Assembly: GCA_031283905.1 (NCBI GenBank)
Contig: JAITAW010000271.1
Span: 1-11,043, forward strand
Length of the DNA stretch: 11,043 nt
DNA from: Treponema sp.
GTDB taxonomy: Bacteria; Spirochaetota; Spirochaetia; Treponematales; Breznakiellaceae
Reading direction: 5' to 3'
The notes under the pieces were generated by a model. The model saw only the letters and a program-made list of their open reading frames with translations, was not told the DNA's origin and did not search any database. The position numbers and the translations under genes are program-made. Below, in pieces: positions 6,843 through 11,043 of the stretch (within the stretch, counting starts at the first letter, position 1; every line of letters starts with the position of its first letter).

Positions 6843-7730
6843 TCACTCCGCGGCCCTCACAGCCTCGTATGCTATATGTTGTTCCTCAAGCAATTCCATA
6901 ATACGGTCAACGGTCGCCTGTTTAGGATCAATGCCGCTTGCCGGGTCAATGCTGTTAATGATTGCCTTGCGGAAAGGCTTGCACTCCATCACGGGACTTG
7001 AGGCGACGATAACCTTGTCATGGAAAACTTGGTCTGCGAGCATGTCTTCTATGTTGCCGGGGGCAAGGCGCAGACACGAGCCGTTGATTGATACGAGGAT
7101 CATAATGTCAAATATCCGCAGATAAGAATCTATCTCGCGAAGTCCGCGCTTTGTTTCCGGTCTGCCCGGTCTGTAACGGGTGCCGGTGGGAAACACCGCT
7201 ATTATCTGCTTGTTCAGCCGCACTCTATCCAAGGCGCGCATTGCCGCCATATTGATTTTTTTGCCTCGGCTGATTTCTTCCGGGTCAGCCACTTTTGCAA
7301 GACTCCGGCTGGGGTAAATCACGATGCGGGTAAAGGCTTCGGAATAAGCCCGTACCAAAGGGTTGTCTTCGTTCAGTTTCTTGCCGGAAATAGCGATGAG
7401 CTTCCGTGCGATTTCCTTGCCAAAATCACCTTCATCATGCTCCAAAAGATAGAAAATAACAGGTAAATCCAGATTGCTGTAATGTTCCGAAAGGAGCAGT
7501 CCGCGCTTTCCCGCCTTGACCTGTTCAAAGAAGTCCGCAAAATATTCTCGCCCCTCAAGACGGGAGCCTGGCAGCAAATTTTCTTTAAGTATCGCGTCTA
7601 TCATTTTGCGGATGGTTAGATTTCCTTCTTGATATACATTGAATTCATTGATTTTAGCCGGAGCATGGGAAAGTCCGGCGAGTTGTCCAAAAAGATACCC
7701 GTAACGTTCTTTTAATGATAATCCGTCCAT
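6843..7730 (-). CDS. Glycerolipid acyltransferase (PlsC/GPAT superfamily)
   Basis: A 295-residue protein with the acyltransferase H-x4-D motif in LLSEHYSNLDLP (H83, D88) and the phosphate-binding block AVFPTGTRYRPG (FPTGTR at 180-185), corresponding to FPEGTR in PlsC. It should acylate glycerol-3-phosphate or lysophosphatidate at the membrane. The spacing of motifs and blocks such as VIFYLLEHD, KLNEDNP and INMAAMRAL recall the soluble glycerol-3-phosphate acyltransferases of plastids and chlamydiae. A first-step GPAT role is therefore as likely as a PlsC role. There is no transmembrane segment. The start at 7730 is preferred over an upstream in-frame ATG (7841) because AAAGGTAGG lies just before it, and because the upstream extension falls in repeated palindromic DNA. 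Confidence 0.85.
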   Translation of the reverse strand: MDGLSLKERYGYLFGQLAGLSHAPAKINEFNVYQEGNLTIRKMIDAILKENLLPGSRLEGREYFADFFEQVKAGKRGLLLSEHYSNLDLPVIFYLLEHDEGDFGKEIARKLIAISGKKLNEDNPLVRAYSEAFTRIVIYPSRSLAKVADPEEISRGKKINMAAMRALDRVRLNKQIIAVFPTGTRYRPGRPETKRGLREIDSYLRIFDIMILVSINGSCLRLAPGNIEDMLADQVFHDKVIVASSPVMECKPFRKAIINSIDPASGIDPKQATVDRIMELLEEQHIAYEAVRAAE

Positions 7731-7755
7731 ATGCCTACCTTTTATTCGCATGGGG

Positions 7756-7930
7756 TTTAATACCCCGCCGCAAACTTGTTTGCGCGTTCTGCGGCGGTTA
7801 AAATTGGAAACACTAACAAAAAATGGTAGTAAACCCCGCACGGAACGAACCTTGTAAATGACGTAACGCTTACAAGATACCCCGCCGCAAATTTGTTTGC
7901 GCCAAACTTGTTTGCGACTACAGGGCGGGG
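7756..7930. repeat. Palindromic repeat cluster in the acyltransferase leader
   Basis: The 26-bp segments at 7760-7785 and 7877-7902 differ at one position. Each contains the near-palindrome CGCAAAnTTGTTTGCG (7769-7784 and 7886-7901), and a third version follows at 7901-7916. Copy A is embedded in a longer hairpin: CCGCCGCA (7765-7772) pairs perfectly with TGCGGCGG (7790-7797), and TTTAA/TTAAA extends it. Copy B and the third palindrome sit inside an outer stem, CCCCGCC (7880-7886) with GGCGGGG (7924-7930), giving a branched two-hairpin fold. They could be dispersed REP-like units, a structured RNA leader, or both. Confidence 0.65.
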
Positions 7931-7945
7931 AGGTTCGTTTTCATT

Positions 7946-7974
7946 ATAGTATAGTTATTATCTTGCTTTGTCAA
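7946..7974 (-). promoter_or_regulatory. Promoter of the acyltransferase gene
   Basis: On the minus strand a perfect TTGACA (7974-7969) precedes three overlapping -10 candidates. TACTAT is at 17-base spacing (7951-7946), TATACT at 15 and TATAAT at 20. Transcription would start near 7940 and yield a leader of about 210 bases that runs through the palindromic repeats before the ATG at 7730. Confidence 0.6.
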
Positions 7975-8019
7975 GGAAACTGTCGTTAACAAGTGATACG
8001 TTCGCCCCTAAAGCAACGA

Positions 8020-8038
8020 GGGAACGCTCGCCGTTCCC
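8020..8038. repeat. Perfect 7-bp inverted repeat beside the second IS5-type remnant
   Basis: GGGAACG (8020-8026) and CGTTCCC (8032-8038) form a perfect stem with a five-base loop. It lies just outside the terminal repeat of IS copy 2. No function is evident. Confidence 0.5.
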
Positions 8039-8045
8039 GGATATA

Positions 8046-8395
8046 TTACGGCGAGTTCACAGAAAGCAAAGCCATACAAATACAGGAGCGATAGATACAA
8101 GCGGTAAACAAGCGGGCGGGCCTGTCATAACGGGCGCGAATTCCTCGAAAAACCTTGACCGCCGGAAAAATCCTCCTATCTTGTCCGCCGTTTGACAATC
8201 CCCTATTAAAGCGCGGCTGCCCACCCCTCTATCCCCCGCGTCCTCTTTTTTCAGCTCCATGCGCTCCGGACGTGTTCTGACCGCAGCCGCGTCAAGAGTG
8301 CATAGTCCGCCGGATAAAAGCAGTCTTTCCCCTCCCAACGCCTTAAACGGCCGTTCCGGCGCGCATTTTTCCGCCCGCCGGGTTAAGCGAACGCA
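8046..8395 (-). pseudogene. Second IS5-family transposase remnant (copy 2, inverted, internally deleted)
   Basis: The 3' terminal repeat TTACGGCGAGTTCACA (8046-8061) resembles the left end of copy 1 (TTAGGGCGTATTCACA, 13 of 16). Reading the minus strand inward, TLDAAAVRTRPERMELKKE corresponds to ALDSTTVKVHPDAHGAEKN of copy 1. After a deletion of the middle of the gene, DKIGGFFRR corresponds to KEAGRFFRR. The nucleotides from TTTTTCCGGCGG onward align closely with copy 1. Again Gly replaces the catalytic Glu. A frameshift follows GGFFRR; in the neighbouring frame the sequence reads RGIRARYDRPARL. Homology fades near 8380-8395. No second terminal repeat was found, probably because the IS1 remnant begins close by. 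Confidence 0.75.
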
Positions 8396-8409
8396 GATCA
8401 CGCGCCCCC

Positions 8410-8932
8410 GTTGCTATATATCCAAGATAAGCGGAAACGGGAAAAGAAACAAGCGTATAAAAAGTACCGCCGCAAAAACAAAGGCGTAATAAAAACCTCG
8501 GAGGATCGGGGAACGGGGTTTGGGACATCGGCAGCATACTGAAAACCGGCGTTACCGGGGGCTTGAAAGTCCTCAAATCGACAACATATCAGATAAAACG
8601 AAACACAGTCAGTATGACCGCCCGGAAACGGACGGATTTTGGACGTATGCGGGAAAAAAGAGGACACGGTATGCTTGTTTATGCGTATCGCCGGGAAAGC
8701 AGGCGATACAGCGGCGTTCGTACGGGGAAAAGGAGGTGTGAAAACGGCTTTGGATAGGCTATGGCCGGATGGCGGCGGATGGCCGGGACGGCTTTCTTTC
8801 GGCGTTTAAGCGGGACGGTCGCGCCGGATACGACGGGCGTTTCGAAGGACGCGGCGTCCTTCCATGAACCCGTTCTACCACTGGAAAGCGTCTGACGCCG
8901 CATTCTTTTACGTCAATTACGGCTTTGTTTAA
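8410..8932 (+). pseudogene. Degraded IS1-family transposase
   Basis: Fragments of an IS1-type transposase appear in order but in different frames. ISKISGNGKRNK (about 8418-8455) may be the N-terminal zinc-finger region. WDIGSILKTGVTGGLKVLKSTTYQIK (about 8519-8600) follows, then DGFWTYAGKK (about 8630-8660), where the family has DEFWxYVG. MLVYAYRRES comes next in another frame, then KTALDRLW (about 8739-8762). The C-terminal RRIRRAFRRTRRPSMNPFYHWKASDAAFFYVNYGFV stops at 8930-8932. At least three frameshifts are needed, so the gene is dead. The DDE Asp/Glu motifs are partly lost. Terminal repeats were not identified. Confidence 0.75.
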
Positions 8933-9114
8933 GCGCTCATCATACGTTGCGGATCGCCGCCTCATTGAGGAAACCGCGCTCACGGCGTATAAAGCCCCGC
9001 CTCGGCGCGGGTTAGCATGGAAACGCGATGAACGGCCCGAAAACCGCCGGTACAACCGTCTCTATTTTAACGCGGTACGTTTTACAAATTTTTCTTGTTT
9101 TTCTTGAAAAACTA
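8933..9114. other. Uncharacterised stretch between the IS1 remnant and the promoter at 9115
   Basis: An open frame reads through about 8925-9107 on the plus strand (LIEETALTAYKAPP, then PENRRYNRLYFNAVRF). It has no ribosome-binding site, and I could not assign it to a family. It may be the flank or tail of another decayed mobile element. The last 60 bases are A+T-rich and lead into the promoter. Confidence 0.3.
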
Positions 9115-9143
9115 TTGACAGACTCTCATAATAAGCGTATACT
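9115..9143 (+). promoter_or_regulatory. Consensus sigma70 promoter
   Basis: A perfect TTGACA (9115-9120), a 17-base spacer and TATACT (9138-9143) make this the best promoter in the window. It is followed by an A+T-rich leader and AAAAGGAG at 9167-9174. Transcription from about 9150 runs into the poly-C frame and then towards the gene at 9698. Confidence 0.75.
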
Positions 9144-9189
9144 TTTTTTTAAATCATATATCCTTCAAAAGGAGTTATACAAAACAAAA

Positions 9190-9705
9190 ATGAACATGTT
9201 TTATTATGTTATCAAATATAGTTTTATGATTCCCCCCCCCCCCCCCCATGCAGCCCGCAATAAGCCCGCCGGACTTACCGGCGCGGGCGTTTTCTTTATA
9301 TTCAGAATCATTCATATAAGGGCGATCCGAAGCGTACGCTGCATCGCGGCGGTTTCCGCGCCCCTTTCTCTGTTTCGTCATAGTGCGCCGTGCGCCATGT
9401 TCCGCGGCGCTTGCGCCTATGCCCGTGTCCTGTGCGCCGCGGCTTTTGACTCATCCGCCGCCCCTAATGGATCATCCGGGAGCCCTAATAGGTCATTCGG
9501 GATCCCTAATGAGTCATCCGCCGCCCCTAATGGATCATCCGGGAGCCCTAACGGGTCATTCGGGAGCCCTAATACATCGTTCGGAGCTCCTAATACGTCA
9601 TTCGGGAGCCCTAACGGGCCGTCCGCCGCGGCTTTTACTCCGTTTATCATAGCCTATGGGCTAGTAGATATAATCAAATCAATACAAAGGAGACGTTATG
9701 AGTAA
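9190..9705 (+). CDS. Putative poly-C, heptapeptide-repeat upstream frame, coupled to the next gene
   Basis: A 171-codon open frame from ATG 9190. It is preceded by AAAAGGAG, 15 bases away, which is longer than ideal. After MNMFYYVIKYSFMI comes a run of 16 C encoding five Pro. Then there is a basic, partly hydrophobic stretch (VFFIFRIIHIRAIRS), and from about residue 88 eight heptapeptides of the form S-S/F-G/A-S/A-P-N-x encoded by 21-bp DNA repeats. It ends in VDIIKSIQRRRYE. The TAA at 9703-9705 overlaps the next gene's ATG at 9698 by eight bases. Losing or gaining one C gives early stops at 9317 or 9261. No protein family was recognised and the composition is not convincingly coding. It may be a regulatory leader frame or a chance open frame. 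Confidence 0.35.
   Translation: MNMFYYVIKYSFMIPPPPPHAARNKPAGLTGAGVFFIFRIIHIRAIRSVRCIAAVSAPLSLFRHSAPCAMFRGACAYARVLCAAAFDSSAAPNGSSGSPNRSFGIPNESSAAPNGSSGSPNGSFGSPNTSFGAPNTSFGSPNGPSAAAFTPFIIAYGLVDIIKSIQRRRYE
9232..9247 (+). repeat. Homopolymer of 16 C
   Basis: An uninterrupted run of 16 C (poly-G on the other strand) lies 14 codons into the upstream frame and about 80 bases after the predicted transcription start. Runs this long are prone to slipped-strand mispairing. They are known phase-variation switches in several bacteria, including poly-G tracts near tpr genes of Treponema pallidum. The exact length is also sensitive to sequencing error. Confidence 0.9.
9264..9300 (+). terminator. Terminator- or attenuator-like hairpin in the leader
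   Basis: GCCCG-CCGG (9264-9272) pairs with CCGG-CG-CGGGC (9278-9288): nine base pairs with a two-base bulge and an ACTTA loop. GTTTTCTTTATA follows. It is G+C-rich with a T-rich tail, as expected of a Rho-independent terminator. It lies within the putative upstream frame, so translating ribosomes would prevent it from forming. Confidence 0.5.
9435..9640. repeat. Eight tandem 21-bp repeats bounded by a direct repeat
   Basis: Eight consecutive 21-bp units occupy 9451-9618, with a partial ninth to about 9632. Most units begin TCATCCG or TCATTCG and carry a CCTAA near position 14. Unit 1 and unit 4 are identical, and the others differ at a few positions. The array is bounded by CGCCGCGGCTTTTGACTC (9435-9452) and CGCCGCGGCTTTTACTC (9624-9640). 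The period is a multiple of three, so copy-number change would not shift a reading frame. Confidence 0.9.
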
Positions 9706-10414
9706 CGATTGGCTGCCGGGAACCCGTGTGGGTATTCTGGCTATGTGCCGCGCCTGGCTCGCCTATATGACGGCGCAGATACGGCTCGCGTGGGGAGTGC
9801 CGGATGCGGAGTTTACGGAACTGGGAAACCTTTTCACCGCCGCGGAGGGCATCTTTCAAAAGGCGCAGGACGAGGCGGAGAGGACCCACGTCATTACCGT
9901 GGAGTGCCAAGCCGCATTCAGGGCGCTGAGCGCGAAGATGCGGTTCTTCAAGGACCGGTACTTCAAGATGCCGCCGCTCACCGAGGCGGATTGGGCAGCC
10001 CTGGGCTTCCGGAGAAAAGATCAGCATCACACGCCGGTACCCGCGCCGGACGGGGCGCCTGCGGTTTCGCTGAGTTATCCGGGCGGTCCCCACGTGGTGA
10101 TAGCGCATCTTGGGCCTATGGCCGGGACGCGGGAGCTTGCGCCGGAAAGCGACTATGGGTACGCGGTGTATGTTGGGATCATGCCGCCCGGCGGCGCGAC
10201 GCTGGAGCAGGCCGCGTCCGACAAGCGCTACCTGATGAAGGCGCCGACGGACGGGAAGAGCCTCACGCACTACCGCTTCACGCGGAGACGGAAGGAGAAG
10301 ATAGTTTTCGACTCTGAAGATGCGGGCATGACGGTGTACGTGTGCTGCCGTTACGAGAATCAAAAGGGCGAGATCGGGCTGTGGGGCCCGGCGGCGTCGG
10401 CCATTGTGCCGTAA
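9698..10414 (+). CDS. Conserved hypothetical protein starting MSNDWLPGTR
   Basis: A 238-residue protein with a clear AAAGGAG ribosome-binding site (9686-9692) and consistent codon use. It has no signal peptide or membrane segment. Residues about 1-100 look helical (WLPGTRVGILAMCRAWLAY; AEFTELGNLFTAAEGIFQKAQDEAERTHVITVECQAAFRAL; MRFFKDRYFKMPPLTEADWAALGF). Residues about 115-238 look beta-rich, with a fibronectin-III-like pattern (GYAVYVGIMPPGGA...THYRFTRRRKEKIVFDSEDAGMTVYVCCRYENQKGEIGLWGPAASAIVP). I recall similar hypothetical proteins in host-associated treponemes and Bacteroidetes, but no function. The gene is visibly more G+C-rich than glpK or the XRE gene. A TATAAT at 9669-9674 without a good -35 could give it a private promoter. 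Confidence 0.8.
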   Translation: MSNDWLPGTRVGILAMCRAWLAYMTAQIRLAWGVPDAEFTELGNLFTAAEGIFQKAQDEAERTHVITVECQAAFRALSAKMRFFKDRYFKMPPLTEADWAALGFRRKDQHHTPVPAPDGAPAVSLSYPGGPHVVIAHLGPMAGTRELAPESDYGYAVYVGIMPPGGATLEQAASDKRYLMKAPTDGKSLTHYRFTRRRKEKIVFDSEDAGMTVYVCCRYENQKGEIGLWGPAASAIVP

Positions 10415-10420
10415 TCAGCG

Positions 10421-10436
10421 CGTCCGGGGACGTTTT
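10421..10436 (+). terminator. Possible weak terminator after the 9698-10414 gene
   Basis: CGTC (10421-10424) pairs with GACG (10429-10432) around a CGGG loop, followed by TTTT. The four-pair stem is short, so this is tentative. Confidence 0.25.
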
Positions 10437-10516
10437 GTATGTCGTGGAATTCCGTGCGGCCGCATCGCTGCTGCGCGGGATTATTCTTTATAGCAAATTA
10501 TATGGAGATTTTAAGA

Positions 10517-10882
10517 ATGAAAAAGCTGTTTTTTCTTGCGCTCTTGCTTATTATCCCGGCTTTGTGCTTTGCGGCGGATTATTATGCCGAGTATTCTTTT
10601 GCCGAGGCAGATAAAATTGATTCTGATGAAATACGTGGTATCAACGGCCAATATAGCTTTGTTTTTCATTGGACCAAAGCAGAGATTCAAGACCTCATAA
10701 ACGAAGATAGCCAGACTAAAAACCATCGGACGATAGCAGAATATATGAGCAGAATGCTCAGGGCAAGCGTTGATAAACGCATATTCATAATGGATGCCTT
10801 TAATGATGAGAATGGGTCGTATGGGTGGCTGTTCATTAAAATAAACGAGAACGAGTATGTAGTGTTTTTTACAGGAGTTTAA
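10517..10882 (+). CDS. Small secreted protein of unknown function
   Basis: A 121-residue protein. The start at 10517 follows GGAG (10504-10507) by nine bases and begins a textbook signal peptide, MKKLFFLALLLIIPALCFA, with likely cleavage before ADYYAEYSF. An in-frame upstream start (10439) would bury the signal peptide and is rejected. The mature part is about 100 residues and acidic, with predicted alternating strand and helix (GQYSFVFHWTKAEIQDLINED; RTIAEYMSRMLRASV; YGWLFIKINENEYVVFFTGV). No family was recognised. Its lower G+C differs from the preceding gene. The location is probably periplasmic, as there is no convincing lipobox. Confidence 0.75.
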   Translation: MKKLFFLALLLIIPALCFAADYYAEYSFAEADKIDSDEIRGINGQYSFVFHWTKAEIQDLINEDSQTKNHRTIAEYMSRMLRASVDKRIFIMDAFNDENGSYGWLFIKINENEYVVFFTGV

Positions 10883-10956
10883 AAGAATTGCATTACGCCT
10901 GCGGCGGGCATGGACAACGCGCTTTCCGCAGCGGGGCTTTGAACACAGGTGTTATT

Positions 10957-11037
10957 TCCGCTTGAGCGGATAAACATACACGTTCCGGCATAGCCGGAAT
11001 ACATTGACGGCGGGAACCCGCAATGCGAAGCATTGCG
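10957..11037. repeat. Cluster of three perfect short hairpins
   Basis: Three perfect inverted repeats with tiny loops follow one another. TCCGCT-TG-AGCGGA is at 10957-10970, TTCCGGC-ATA-GCCGGAA at 10983-10999, and CGCAATGC-GAA-GCATTGCG at 11019-11037. Just upstream CTGCGG (about 10902) can also pair with CCGCAG (about 10926). None has a T-run, so they are not typical terminators. They may belong to a palindromic intergenic repeat that continues past the window edge. Confidence 0.75.
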
Positions 11038-11043
11038 CGACCG

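Noticed and set aside
7731..7841. Extended N-terminus of the acyltransferase
   Set aside because: The extension would be translated from the palindromic repeat, and a better ribosome-binding site sits before 7730.
9451..9632. CRISPR-like array
   Set aside because: The 21-bp units abut directly with no spacers and vary among themselves, and no cas genes are nearby. It is a tandem minisatellite.
9417..9650. Minus-strand gene encoding LPND heptad repeats
   Set aside because: It has no ribosome-binding site, it lies wholly within the 21-bp array and its flanks, and its openness follows from the repeat period.
9674..10363. Minus-strand 229-codon open frame opposite the 9698 gene
   Set aside because: G+C-rich DNA keeps antisense frames open. 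The plus-strand gene has a strong ribosome-binding site and a balanced protein composition.
1..11043. tRNA, rRNA, defence-system or phage genes
   Set aside because: No tRNA-like cloverleaf, rRNA segment, nuclease/helicase module or phage structural motif was recognised on either strand by eye.

Overview
The window reads as a piece of a spirochaete chromosome, most likely a Treponema-like host-associated species. That assignment is an inference from overall protein flavour (GlpK, PurM, PgsA, a CAP-domain secreted protein, a plastid-type-looking glycerolipid acyltransferase) and from the mix of ordinary housekeeping genes with many decayed transposons. No rRNA or other taxonomic marker is present.

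Layout. Bases 1-156 are the 3' end of an O-acetylhomoserine sulfhydrylase-type gene. A small XRE-type regulator (271-636) follows with its own promoter. Facing it on the minus strand is a purine operon, purM then purN (2417-708). Upstream of purM, on the plus strand, are a secreted CAP-domain protein with an extra C-terminal domain (2526-3545) and glpK (3785-5278). From 5325 to 6083 lie a short direct repeat and a dead IS5-type element with recognisable terminal inverted repeats. pgsA (6165-6758, plus) and an acyltransferase gene (7730-6843, minus) then face each other. Both act in phospholipid synthesis, and with glpK upstream the middle of the window has a glycerol-3-phosphate and lipid theme.

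From about 7750 the window becomes accessory and repeat-rich. There is a structured leader built from three copies of a small palindrome. A second, inverted and deleted copy of the same IS5-type element follows (8046 to about 8395), then a frameshifted IS1-family transposase (about 8410-8932). The next stretch is unusual. A consensus promoter (9115-9143) drives an open frame that begins with a run of 16 C and contains eight 21-bp repeats. That frame overlaps the start of a G+C-rich conserved hypothetical gene (9698-10414) by the eight bases ATGAGTAA. A small secreted protein gene (10517-10882) and a cluster of perfect short hairpins close the window.

The best candidate for something undescribed is 9115-9710. 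It looks like a slippage-switchable, repeat-containing upstream frame that could control the downstream gene by translational coupling, and possibly by attenuation. Two other points stand out. The dead transposases appear to have drifted by A:T to G:C transitions, opposite to the usual bacterial bias. purM and pgsA share a promoter geometry that predicts leaderless mRNAs. No defence system, CRISPR array, tRNA or rRNA gene was seen.
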